Of a stretch of 48,255 bases of DNA, positions 1 through 10,961 are shown piece after piece; position 1 is the first letter of the stretch, and each line of letters starts with the position of its first letter. The stretch is from Polysphondylium violaceum (taxonomy: Eukaryota; Evosea; Eumycetozoa; Dictyosteliales; Dictyosteliaceae): contig AJWJ01000129.1 of the NCBI GenBank assembly GCA_000277445.1, forward strand, positions 1-48,255, in the 5' to 3' direction. The translations under genes and the position numbers were made by a program. Under the pieces are notes generated by a model, which was not told the DNA's origin, ran no database searches, and saw only the letters and a program-made list of their open reading frames with translations.

Positions 1-93
1 CTATGGGTAATGTAAATTAATTTATGATTAATGACATGCTCAACACAATGAGATACAAGATATAGATTTCTTTCAACAAATACTTACTTCCAT
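1..93 (-). other. Possible first exon and first intron of a gene running off the left edge
   Basis: On the minus strand an ATG at 93-91 is followed by one Glu codon and then a good donor, GTAAGT, at 87-82. The first two bases of the window read as an acceptor (CCCATAG on the minus strand). This would be a two-codon first exon plus an intron of about 87 nt, with the rest of the gene outside the window. Tiny first exons occur in other genes here. The evidence is only a start codon and splice-site consensus, so this is a weak call. Confidence 0.2.
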
Positions 94-500
94 TTTTAAA
101 TTTGTTTATAATATATTTGAAATAATAATGAATAAATTTTGAAACGCTCTTTTTATTGCAGATGATCATCAAAAAAATGACCAAAAAAAAAATTAAAAAA
201 AAAAAATTAATTAAAAAATCGCTTTTGGTGTGGGTTGGGATTTTGGGTACCCAATTTTTTTTTTATAATTATTTTCAAAATATCTTCTCCCCCAATTTTA
301 TCAATGGTTGTTTTTCATTAACCACTATGTTGTCTAAAAAGATATTTCTAAAAGTGGTGTGTTTTGCACAGAGTGGTTGAGGGAGTGGGACGAGGGGGTG
401 CATTTGAAAGCTAAATCTAAATCAATAACACTCTGTCAATAAAGAATGGACACAATAGGCGCTAGAGGAGTATTATAATACACCAACACAAAGATAGATA
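94..500. other. Intergenic, A+T-rich
   Basis: This lies between the 3' end of the minus-strand gene at 501-3590 and a possible next minus-strand start at 93. It holds long A runs near 180-220 and a more G-rich patch near 375-400. A 74-codon plus-strand reading frame at 156-380 is lysine- and phenylalanine-rich because of the A and T runs and is not convincing as a gene. Confidence 0.6.
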
Positions 501-3500
501 TTAATTTATTTTTAATTTTGTTTTCTTTTTGTAAAATATTGATAATAAAACAATGATTATAAAATTAATGCCAAAGGTGATGATCACAATGGCTACTGTT
601 CTTTTTGGAATAGAAAATGTACTGGTATTGATTTGATTGCAACTCGAGAGGGTGGCAAATTGAACGAGGGCCACAGATTCCTTGTAGAATTTATAGGCAT
701 TTTGCTCGGATTCTTGGGCGGTTTGGATGGCTTTTTGGAAATTGAGTTGGCTAAGATAATTGGATGACTGGCTCCAGAGATCACGGATGCCCACAAAATT
801 GAGTGTAATGTCTTCCAACGGGTAGGTCATGAGGGTGGGGAAATTATTGACGGTGGTTTTCTGTTTGATCAGCATAGAGGTGGCCTTGTTGATCCAGTAG
901 AGTGAACGTTCTAGGGAAGAGACGACATAGTTTCTAAAGATAATGTCTTTTTGGAAATCGTTGAAATAGCTAAATGGAAAGCTAAAGGTTTTGGAGAGAG
1001 GCGAGTCACCGACAGAAAAGTGCCAGTTGCTGGTGGCTGCTTGGTGGGCTTCGCTATAGGTGAAATGGGTGCCGACAAGACCACCGAGATTCAACGCGGT
1101 GGCGGCGAGGATGCTGGATGTGGGGTTGAGGAGATAGAGACTGGTTTGCTGTCCGTTGGCACTAAATGAGCTGGGATAAGAGAGAACGTTGGTTTGTACG
1201 GCAATGACCATGTTGGACAATGACTTGGCCTGTTGATTCTTGTCAATAAACACTGGTTGACTGCTAGACAGCGAGAATAGGAATATTGGAATGTATTTGG
1301 CTTCTGTGGGGTTGACATATTGATAGATGTTCTCTTCATTGTCGTCTGTGGCCTGTTGGTCGTTGTTCAAGTGCAACAGTCTGACCAAGTGGTTCTTGAT
1401 GTCTTTAGAGTCGAGATAATAGTTTAGTCTTGTGGTAAACTCTCCATTCTCTGTGATGATGGGCGAGAGATTGGTTTTGAGAGAGGTTTGATAGGCGAGG
1501 GCGAGGGATTTGTCTTGGCCCATGTTGATGCTTTTGATGGTAAAGGTGAATTCTTGATTTGGGAGTTTGAGCTTCTCCACTTCGTTTTTAAAGTGTTCAT
1601 AGTTAAAATAGAAATAGTCTCTGGGATTGTAGACTTGGTGATCAGAGATGACATAGACTTGGAAATTAACTCTTTGTGCAAATCTTATTCTAAACAAAGG
1701 TAATGGTGGTGCGACCAAGTGTCTGAGGCTTGACGACACGACTGCGCCCAGCTTGGAGATAAATACGTCTTGGTTGGTGTTATCGCCAAAGTCTTCTTCA
1801 AGGTTGCCGAGCAACAAGTCAATGTCTTCTAGATTCTTTTCTGACACCTTTTTGTACTTTTCTGCAAGAGTGAGACAAAGTTGATAGGTGTTTACAGATT
1901 GAGGATCGAGGTCTGGTGTGTGGAGCTCCTTAGTGATTGTGTCAATGTCTGTGATTTCAAGATGGGCGGGACAGTTATTGGTAAATACAGTCGTCAACAT
2001 GAGAGACTCTTGGTCCATTTTGTCTTGAGTCAACAACATTTTCTTTAGCTCTGTTCTGAGAGACTCTATCTTTTCCTCGTGCATCAAAGGAAAGGGAGGA
2101 ACCGGGAGGGTGGAAAAGGTTTTCAATCCATTGCCTTTTATCGAGGGTCCCCATTCAAAGGGACCTGCGGTGAGATCGATAAAAGAGAAGCGTTTGTGCG
2201 AGATCCATGTGTCTACGATTGGATTCTCTGTGATTTGGAATTGATGGGCAGTGTAGACATACAGTTGTTCAAATAGGGTTCCACTTTCAAATATATCTTG
2301 AGCACGCTCAACAATGGTGCTACTGCTTTCATTTTTAATCATATTCATCGACATGCAATACCAACGATCTTCATCACCATCGGGTGATTCATATTTACAA
2401 TTTGGATTGGTTTGAGTGGTCTTGGTTCTAAATTGATTGAATTCCTTGATCATTGCATTGGCCCATTCACTAGACTTATTGACCAAATCCTTGTATTTAA
2501 TATTCTTATTATTATTTGAATGTTTAATAGAGGTATTGTCCTCGTCTTCTCTCTTGTTGTTGTTGTTAGTATTCTTATCTTTGAGTAATTGAGAGAATTC
2601 GTAATCCGTAGACACAGATATCTCTTGAGGTATTTTGATATCGGGATTACGGTAGAGTTTCTTTAACTCGGAATTTGAAAAACCAGTTCGGTAGCCATAG
2701 ATGTGTCCAGAGTCGGCTGTGGAGGGATGGTTGGGGTTGAGAATAAATACGGTATAAGAGTTGTCGTTGAGATTCAAACTGTCACACAACGAAGACAACA
2801 GACTCGACACGAGGTATGGGTTGGTGTAAAACTTTTTCTCAATCTCTTCCTTTTGATCGTCATAGGTGTTGACGCCATTCTGATTGTAATCGTCGTCTGT
2901 TTCCGATCTAAGATGCCAGAAAATAGCATCCTCTACCAGGGTGTTTACCATGGGATCCAATTTGGACACCTGTAAATCAAAACTATATTCAATGTGAGTG
3001 GAAGGTGTGCTGCTTTTGTCGGTGGTGACATAGTCTTCGCCAATGGGGACAATTACGTTTTTAATCGAGTGTTCAATATGCGAGAACCATTCCAACAGTT
3101 CTTCTTGTGTAAGGTTGACAGCTCTGTTGCCTTCACCGCCAAATCCAACAAATATAATGTTGACTGGAATGGTGAGATGTAGTGTTTTAGTGAAATGTAA
3201 ATCCAACAATTTACCTATATTCTCTGATTCAATCCATAGTTTTAATGGTGATCCATCTTCAAGTAATTTTTTATCTAAGATATATGTTGAGATTTATATA
3301 TAGATATATGGATATATATAGTAGGAGTGGTGGTAAGTATGTTTGATCAGTACTATAAATGTATTGTGTGGCGTGATGTGTGATAATATTTATTTACTAG
3401 TGTATTATTATTTACTTTTTGGATGAAATATATTCTTTTCATGATCTATATCGGGATAGTCTTCTATATTTTGATTGGTATGACCTTCAAATTCATGTGT

Positions 3501-3590
3501 AAAAACTGCAGGAGATAAAATAAAAAACAATAGTAGTGTTGCAAATATACATGTATTTAAAAGGAAGAATTTTTTATATTGATAATTCAT
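501..3590 (-). CDS. Large type I membrane protein, probable plant/protist DUF7906-like family
   Basis: Two exons: 3590-3416 encodes the N terminus, and 3274-501 the rest, joined across a 141-nt intron (donor GTAAAT at 3415, acceptor TTAG ending at 3275). The join keeps frame and gives about 982 aa. Choosing the ATG at 3590 matters: the second exon alone has no ATG start, and the first exon supplies a signal peptide (basic MNYQYKKFF followed by a hydrophobic core to about residue 30). Near the C terminus there is one hydrophobic span (AIVIITFGINFIIIVLLSIF) followed by a lysine-rich tail, so the bulk should be lumenal or extracellular. A mid-protein motif, FIDLTAGPFEWGP, resembles plant proteins annotated DUF7906 (for example the At5g58100 group); this is from memory. 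Function is unknown beyond a secretory-pathway membrane protein. Confidence 0.75.
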
Positions 3591-3943
3591 TATGGTGATC
3601 TTTTGTTTTTCATTTCAACACTAGGTATATCTATTGAAAATGTATATATATGGGTGTTTGATGGGGTTATATAAAATGGTGGGTTGGGGGTTAAGTGAAA
3701 TGAATTGATAATGAAATATCTATAAAGGGGTGGTGGTGCAATGATTAGGGTGCTTATTTGGTAACTGGGTTATTTGAATGATGAAAGAATGATGTGTGTG
3801 AAAGGGAAAAAATAAAAAAAAATAAAAAAAAATAAATTGCAGAAAAAAAATATCATTTTTCAACTTCACAATTTATTATATTACAACAAATGTACACATA
3901 TAAATAATAATAACAAATACAAATAACAGCAACAACAATAGGA
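3591..3943. promoter_or_regulatory. Shared intergenic promoter region between divergent genes
   Basis: This 353-nt gap separates the minus-strand membrane-protein gene and the plus-strand IBA57-like gene, so it should carry both promoters. It contains G-rich stretches (3660-3740) and A-rich runs (3808-3850) close to the plus-strand start. No specific operator or known motif was identified. Confidence 0.45.
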
Positions 3944-5226
3944 ATGATAAATTTAAATTCAATTTCAACATTAAAAAAGTGTCTAGTACCACTTAGATCA
4001 AGATCTTTGATAAAGGTAGTGGGTGTAGATGCATTTAAACATCTTCAGGGTTTGACTACCAATAATCTTGCCCGTTTAAAGGATAATCAGATTTCAAACA
4101 CCAGTTCAATCTTTAATGGATTCCTCCAATCCAATGGTCGATTATTATTTGATTCAATCATTTCCCTCGACAAAGAACACTACCAAAAGAATCATATTAA
4201 TATTGGTAGTGGTAGCGAACAACCAGGCACGATCGATTCCTATATCATTGATATCGATAGTCAAGTTTTACCAGAGGCATTGGATCATTTAAAGAAATTT
4301 AAATTAAGAAACAAAATCGATATCATAGATATTACTGATGGTTATCAACTCTACTCTATTCTAGATAAAACTTATAAAACCGTGAGAGATGATTCTTTAT
4401 TTTCTCATTTAGAAAAAGAATCTTGTAGTATTATAATGGATCCAAGACATCCAATTATGGGTATAAGAGTTTTAGTACCAAATTCTAAAAATGATGGTAA
4501 ATTAATTTATTAAAGTATATATATTGAATAATGATATTAATATTAAATTATATAATAGCAAGCACAAAATTATTATCAAATTATCAAAGTGTGGATGAAG
4601 AAATTTATCATTTATTTAGAATGTCACAAGGAATACCCGAAGGTAAAAAGGATTTCCCAATTGGAGCCACAATTCCACTGGAATATAATTTTGAATTATT
4701 AAATGGTGTAGATTTTCACAAGGGATGTTATTTGGGTCAAGAGTTGACATCTAGAACCCATTTCACTGGATTGGTGAGAAAGAGAGTATTTCCATTGGTA
4801 ATGAAGGTTGACAATGTCGAGAGTGTTAGTGTTATGGATGAAGCAATCACTGATCCATCCAAACCACCCAAAGAGACATTACTCTTTCCAAAGAGAATTT
4901 TAAATTCATTGAATCAACTAAAACATCCCGATGTTGACTCTGTATTAAAGGTTAAAAGAATTCATACTGAAAAAGAAGCCATTCCATTAGATTCAGAAGA
5001 TCCTGCACAACCAGCAGCTGAAAAAGTAGTTTCAAGATCAAATGACAAGATTCTCAGTGGAAATCATAGTTTGGCTTTGGGAATGTTAAAGATTGATAAA
5101 GTTGATATCTATCAACTAGACAACACAATCATTCACGATAAAGATGGTCGTGAATTAACAATTTTACCTCCATGTTGGTTATCAAAGATATTTAGTTTAC
5201 AACCACCAACTCAACAAGTTAGTTAA
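3944..5226 (+). CDS. iba57: IBA57-like mitochondrial Fe-S cluster assembly protein (YgfZ/GcvT family)
   Basis: Exons are 3944-4496 and 4559-5226, joined across a 62-nt intron (GTAA donor, ATAG acceptor) with phase kept, for 406 aa. The family acts with ISCA proteins in mitochondria to build [4Fe-4S] clusters. The N terminus has a basic, Ser/Leu-rich leader (residues 1-22) suited to mitochondrial import, then the YgfZ opening IKVVGVDAFKHLQGLTTNN. The family hallmark KGCYLGQE lies at about residues 239-246 with the conserved Cys at 241, preceded by the usual IPLEYN/GVDFHKG context. Length is slightly above human IBA57 because of an insert after the signature rich in Glu, Pro and Lys. It converges on the TBC gene with only 67 bp between stops. 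Confidence 0.88.
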
Positions 5227-5293
5227 ATAAATAGTTTTAGATCAAGATCTATAAAAAAAAACAAAAAAGGATAATGTACATTTATTATATTAT
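5227..5293. terminator. Compact convergent 3' region
   Basis: Only 67 bp separate the stop codons of the IBA57-like and TBC genes. The stretch contains AAATAAATA just after the plus-strand stop and a long A run, so the two transcripts' 3' untranslated regions probably overlap. Confidence 0.4.
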
Positions 5294-7803
5294 TTACATT
5301 ATTAAACAATTACCACCACTTGTTTGACTATTTGTGTTGTTGCTATTATTGGCATGGGCATCATCATTTGATTTTTCAATTTCATTTTTGTCTATTAATA
5401 TTTGAGGCTGTAATTGACTATTTAATTGATCTTGTATTTGCTCCAATTGTTGTTTGTAACTGTCAATCGATGATTTTGGATTAATGATTCTAATCAATGG
5501 ATCGGGTGTGAATTTGAATAAAAACTTTGAAGGAGTATAAAGAAATTGTTTAGGGAATGATGAGAGTCTCTTGATTGGATCATCATCTTGATCATCACTG
5601 TCATCATCATTGCTGTCATTGCCACTATCATTATCGGCAGAATCTTTAGATTCACCATTCTTTTTCTTTTTTGATAATTTTAATTTTTCAATATTCAATA
5701 AATGAATGGAGTTACTTCTTTGTTTGGGTTGACCGCCAAATGAAGTGTAGGGTGGAAGGGATGACATGTTTGTCAGCGATATTTGAAAACTTTCCAAAAT
5801 CAATGGATTTTCACTGGCAATCTTTTTCAATTCCTCAAAAGAGGTTTGTTCTTGAAGAGAATCTATAAATTCCTCTTTTTTAGCTATATAATTGGTGGTT
5901 GTTTCCTCTGGATAATCTTTAAAATAGGGTTTAAAATAAATATTATCAACATGATTAATTAAAGCTTTCACTTGATTTTTTGTCAAATAATCATTATCAA
6001 TTGCAAATAATTTAAATATAACTAAAATATTGAGTTAACGTTAGTAAATACTTTTTTAATTATTGATGGATAATAAACTAATAATTACAAGTTAAAATTT
6101 GATCAACATTTCCATTTGACAGAGTTGAAATTCCTTTAACAATTTCTTTGAAATTTAATAATTTATCTTGATCTTCATCCATAGAGGCAAAAAGTTTTTC
6201 CAAGAGAGCGATGTCAGTTTCTTTCCAATCTGGGAGGAATCTTAGCATGAGTTGCTGGAATTGAAGAAATCCTATCCCTGTTCCATCGTGAGAGAGAATG
6301 TTGAATTCACTCTTTAAGCTTTTCAGCTTTTCTATGCTAAATTGAGTTTGCTTGACAAGGTATTTGTATTCCTTTTCCTCTTCTTTTTCCTTGATGTCTT
6401 GTTTAGTGATTTCCCAGTGCTTTTGTTTGAGATTGATGATCTTCTTTTTAGACAACACCACCCCAATTCTCTTGAAGCTATTTTGAATCGTAGAAAAGAG
6501 ATCCTTATTGAAGGGTTTGTTTGATAGAATAGAGACCACTTCAGCATGATTCTTTGTTTTGAGTAATGCAGATAAATTCATTTCAATCAAAGCCAATGCC
6601 ACCTCTAACAATACTTTACTGCCTCTGAGAAACAAGTTGTCCCAAATAATCAATACACTCTGAGCTGGCAGAGATACGGTAAATATACAAAGGAACCATT
6701 CAATAGAAAGTGTTTGAATAATTGCACCGATAGACTTGAAATGTGCAATAAGTTCGGGAAAGAGTTCTTGAATCAATTCAATCAATACATTTTGATCAAT
6801 TTGTGCTCCAAGCATTGTGTGTGTATAATAATCTGGTAATAATTTATCAGTTATATGACATAAACACCAAAATGTAAGTTCCTCTATATAGATTTTAATA
6901 ATAGGTGATTAGTATTTGCACATTATATTCCCATTTACTCTGTATTATAAATATCTTTATAGACATTACCATTCTCTGTAATCATTAATAAGAAAAATAC
7001 AATATAGTTTAAAGATTGACAATATCCAACTGAAGGATTTGTAATACTATACACAAGTAATATTCTTTTAATTGTTTTCTTAAATTCTTCATCTTTTGAT
7101 TTAGGATGATTTGGGAATGTTCTTTCAAGATCCTATTTATGTATGAATTAATATATAGATATAAAGAATATCTAGATAGAATACTTACCGATATAATATC
7201 ATTTTGATAAACAAATGAAGAGTGATTCTTTTTACTCTTTGAATTATCATCGTCATCATCACTCATTTCATCGACATCACTTTGATTTGAATCATCATAA
7301 TCATCGTGTAAAAGGGTCCAATAATAATCTTTTTTAAAATCTTGTTGATAGCAATCCAAAAACATTGTCCATATTGATTTACGATAGATGGACGGTATGC
7401 CTTGATAGAGGAGATCAAGAAACGATTCTTCATTAAATACTCTTTTTAAACGAATAATATCATCTATATTGGAACATGTGTTTTTTATATAAGCGGACCA
7501 TTCCTCCACCTTGGTATCCTCGAGTGTCTTTTGTTCTTTTAATACCTGAATCAAGGCCTTGTCTTTTTCTTTATCATATTCAAAGCCATACATATCGAAA
7601 AATACATTTGGATCTTCTTGTTCTTGTTCTTGCTCTTGTTCTATTTTATCTTTCTCTTGATTTAATACATTGATTACATCTTGAATGATGTCATTGTTAT
7701 TACTGCTATTTGTATTACAATTATTATTATTATTTCTCTCTAACAGAGACCCTTCATCATCTACTCCACTCCCCTTATCTTCTATTTCATTCGCAATCAT
7801 CAT
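5294..7803 (-). CDS. TBC-domain Rab GTPase-activating protein with EF-hand and C-terminal CaaX box
   Basis: Four exons: 7803-7189, 7132-6970, 6883-6089 and 6021-5294. Introns are 56, 86 and 67 nt, all GT-AG and frame-consistent, giving 766 aa. After an acidic, Asn-rich N terminus the TBC domain shows the catalytic arginine finger motif IISDLERTFP (residues 203-212, Arg209) and the glutamine finger YCQS (242-245, Gln244). These are followed by typical TBC blocks such as LTFWCLCHI, LLPDYY and MLGAQIDQ. A canonical EF-hand loop DEDQDKLLNFKE lies at about 495-506, with a degenerate second one behind it. This order recalls TBC1D8/9 proteins, but no GRAM domain is seen. The C terminus ends CLIM, a fit to a prenylation CaaX box. 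Expected role: calcium-responsive Rab inactivation on a membrane. Confidence 0.88.
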
Positions 7804-8681
7804 TTTAATATATGTAAAAATACAGAAAATTCAATAGCTTTTTTTTCCAAAGGGCATGACCTAAAATATCCACAGAATTTTTGAAAAAAAAAAAATTAAA
7901 AAAAAATTAAAAAAATCAAATTCTTGCATAATACAAGCATTGTTGGTGCGAGCGACCAGGTAGTTTTATAATAATTGTCTATCAAATAAATGAATAGAAT
8001 TACATATTTTAAATAATAAAATTCAAATATTAGAATTCTATTCTCTTATTGGTTATCCTGTGGTGTGGATAAGAGTCGAAAGAAAGAAGAAAGCTGTAGA
8101 TAATACTTCTGAGAGAGGTGTCTATAACAGAGGGATGTATCGGTGTAGTGTCATATATTTTCAAACGAAATCAACTCAATATAGTTAGTGTCGACTGAAT
8201 ACTTGTTCATGTTCCTACAAAGGAGTAAATACACCATGAGCGAAACAAATCGAAATAAGAATGAGTAATTTATCCAAAGCAAAGGGGTGATGACCATACA
8301 AACGATTCCTTATGCTAAACATGCCAAAAGTGATAAAAACACCCCCATTTGCCCTTGGGATATTCAGCATAAGGAATGGTTCTTGTGGCGATCTGAAAGC
8401 GAACCATAAGTTGGATGATAATTAATATAAGTAAATATCATGGCATCTGGATCGCTAACAGGAGTAATAGTAATAGTATAAATGCACAAGAGAGATGCGT
8501 GGTAAAACAAAAAGAAAAATTACTACCATGTGGTAAAAAACCCATCCTTTTTGAATAATTTTTTCTATTTTTTTTTTTTGAAAACAGCACAAAATGATGA
8601 TCATTTTTCATTTTTGCTTGTTTCCATTACTGTAAAAATTTTACACATACATACATATTTATACACAACAACAACAACAAG
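7804..8681. promoter_or_regulatory. Divergent intergenic region flanking a candidate RNA gene
   Basis: This is an 878-bp gap between two divergently transcribed genes. The outer parts are A/T-run promoter DNA (7840-7920 and 8500-8660, the latter ending in a CAACAACAACAACAAG leader). The middle, roughly 8041-8480, is clearly less A+T-rich than normal spacer here and rich in inverted repeats; it is listed separately as a candidate ncRNA. Confidence 0.5.
8041..8480. ncRNA. Candidate structured non-coding RNA (several hairpins, strand unknown)
   Basis: By hand count the lines 8281-8400 are about 37-48% G+C, against long A/T runs on both sides, and no convincing reading frame spans them. Inverted repeats seen by eye are CTCTTAT/ATAAGAG (8043-8049 with 8069-8075); CTGTAGA with TCTATAACAG (about 8094-8130, one bulge); the 12-bp perfect ATTCCTTATGCT/AGCATAAGGAAT (8305-8316 with 8366-8377); GCGATC/GATCGC (8388-8393 with 8450-8455); and, nested inside it, ATGATA/TATCAT (8415-8420 with 8436-8441). 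I could not match it to RNase P, MRP, SRP, U1-U6 or U3 RNA. Boundaries and strand are guesses. Confidence 0.35.
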
Positions 8682-9501
8682 ATGTCCACACCAACTACAC
8701 CATTAAAAGCAGTTTCACCTGCAGTTCAAAAACACGTTTCAAGTATATGGGCAAAGAGTGTAGAGGTTGATGGTAAAGCACCCCATGCTGACAATCCCAC
8801 CTATCCTTACTTGGTCACAGGTGTTGAACAAATTACACCAACTAGAGAACAAGTCGAAGCATTTGAGACTAAGAGAAATGCATTGGATAGAAAGATTGCC
8901 CCAAAGAAATTAGAAACCATCAATTGTTTTTATAATCCAACCAGTGAAGGTTTGGTTAAAAAGATATTACAAGTATGTAGTCGTGTAGTTTAGTATAGTA
9001 TAGTATAGTATATGTATGATGCAGATACTAATATACTTATTTCCTTAGAATGGATGGAAAGATACATTCCAAATGAACCCAGAGCAATTATTATTGTTTA
9101 GCAATGCCAATATTGCAGCATCACACAACAAGGTTATGTATCACAAGATGTTTATTGTCAGAGTTACATTGGGATTAGAGGGATCAGATTACAATATCAC
9201 TGAGGGTAAACAAGTTAAAATCAAGGATTTGGATAGTATTATTTCATCATTTTTAGTTGTCTATAGAAACTCACTTGATCCAACTCCACCACAATCACCA
9301 GTCACCGATAGAAAGGTATCATCAGCCTCAACTACACCAACTAAAACCACTACCACCACTACATCTATATCCTCACCAACCACCACTAAACCAGGTGTAA
9401 CACCAGGTGGTTTAATGGGTGATGGTATTATTTGTCCATCATGTCAACGTCAAAATGCTGGAAACACTCGTTATTGTATTAGATGTGGTGCTAATTTATA
9501 A
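8682..9501 (+). CDS. Zinc-ribbon protein with a possible degenerate PARP-like domain
   Basis: Exons 8682-8972 and 9049-9501 flank a 76-nt intron (GTATGT donor, TTAG acceptor) that itself holds a TAGTA microsatellite; the product is 247 aa. The C terminus is a clear zinc ribbon, CPSC (226-229) and CIRC (240-243). A Thr/Ser/Pro linker precedes it. The segment from about residue 80 to 140 reads INCFYNPTSEG, NGW, LLLFSNANIAASHN and KMFIVRVTLG. This resembles in order the HGT, GF, YFS...S..Y and M...RV.LG landmarks of PARP/ART folds, but with Asn in place of the first catalytic His. That reading is inference; otherwise the protein is unrecognised. The ATG follows a CAACAACAACAAG leader. Confidence 0.7.
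8990..9011 (+). repeat. TAGTA microsatellite inside an intron
   Basis: Four tandem TAGTA units lie in the intron of the zinc-ribbon gene just after the donor. This is a simple repeat with no evident function. Confidence 0.8.
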
Positions 9502-9773
9502 ACAACTACATACATACACACACATATACACAAATATAATCTTACAAAATACATCAAGTAACATTACTTATTCCACTCCCCTCCATCACATCAACATCAA
9601 CATCATCATCAACATCATCACTTTTTTCAATTTTTTATTTATTAAAAGAAAAGGATGGATGGATGCAAGACCCAAAGCTATCTCTTTTTTCTTTTTTCTT
9701 TTTTCCCCAAATACAAATAATAATAATAAATGTATAAACACCAAACACACAGATATATAACATATGATGATTA

Positions 9774-10961
9774 TTAAAAAGGATCCAATTTATTCTTGAA
9801 AAATAAATGTTCTTTATAAAAATGAGGTATAACCTTTCTCTTGTCAAAGTATCTTGAACCAAATTCATTCAAGGCATTCCTAGATGAATCTGTAGTATTA
9901 AAATAAACAAACACTCGCACATGATCACTGTTTGTGATGGAATGAATAATCACTTGATTTACAACTCCAAATTTAATACATTCTTTATATACATCTTCTT
10001 CTAAATATTCTGTTTGATTTCTATTGGCCATATTCTATATACGTATGTTGTATATTAATATTAATATTAATATATGAGTAGTTGATGTTAAATAGCTAAC
10101 TAGTACAGTATTGCTACGTACCAATAATAATAATATCTTTGTTGGTGTATTTGAATACTGAGATTGATCATCTATATCAACATCATTCTCGTTGTCATCG
10201 TTGTTATCAAACACACTTGTTCTTTTATTTTTTAAACCTCTATCGATATCCTGCTTGCGAATACTATTGCTATTACTAATATCTCTTTCGTCATCAAAAT
10301 TATATCTTTGTTTAAGTTCTTGTGCCCTCTTTAATTTGATTTCCATTTCCATTTTCTCTCTTTCTTTGGCAATCTTTTCATAATCATTTGGATGAAATGG
10401 ATTGTATTCATCAATGATTTCTTCTTCATTATTAAATTCTGAAAATAGAGTATCATTATGATTTATAGGTATTTGATTTTGTATTACTTGTTGCTGTTGC
10501 TGTTGCTGCTGTTGTTGTTGTTGTAATTTATTCTCATCTTCTTGTTTCTTTTTTTGTTGTTGAAGTTGTTCAAATTGTTTTTGTCTAATATTTATCAACT
10601 GCTCTTTATTTGATTGTTGTGTAGATGCTGTTGTTGATGTATTTGATTGTTTACTTTTCAACGCTTGTTGAGCGAGTAGTTTAGGAGGGATTCTCAATTG
10701 GGGGGTTAAAGTTGGTGTTGTTGTTGTTGATGTCTGTGGCAATGATGGTTTTGGTATAGTCGGTGTTGTTGTATTTGTATTTGTACTGTTTGATGACGGT
10801 TGTTGGGGTATACCCTCTATTCGCACATCTTCACCACCTTTATTTGTATTTATCGTTGCTGTATCTGTTTTTAATTGATCTGTATTCTCAGACACCGACT
10901 TGTCGTCTTCAATAGGCAGATTTTCATAGAGTCCTAAAAATACCTTTTCTCTCCCACTCAT
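9774..10961 (-). CDS. SPF45/RBM17-like splicing factor with C-terminal UHM/RRM, no G-patch
   Basis: Exons 10961-10122 and 10034-9774 join across an 87-nt intron (GTACGT donor, ATATAG acceptor) to give 366 aa. The join recreates the SPF45 block TKILLLLNM (human TKVVLLRNM) at the start of the RRM. The RRM continues with EDVYKECIKFGVV and VRVFVYF and ends in the UHM-type RYF loop (SRYFDKR). Upstream, EYNPFHPNDYEKIAKERE matches the SPF45 N-terminal block. Human SPF45 carries a G-patch between these parts; I see none here, only poly-Gln, Thr/Pro-rich and charged low-complexity sequence. SPF45 binds ULMs in U2AF65, SF1 and SF3b155 during 3' splice-site choice. Placement in that family is fairly firm; loss of the G-patch is read from the translation. 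Confidence 0.78.

Noticed and set aside
156-380. 74-codon plus-strand reading frame
   Set aside because: Its lysine and phenylalanine runs come from A and T homopolymers, it has no recognisable motif, and it lies in the 3' spacer of a minus-strand gene.
8287-8396. Possible C/D box snoRNA (GTGATGA at 8287-8293 and CTGA at 8393-8396)
   Set aside because: Spacing is plausible, but no terminal stem pairs next to the boxes and the strong internal hairpin is atypical. Such short motifs are common by chance.
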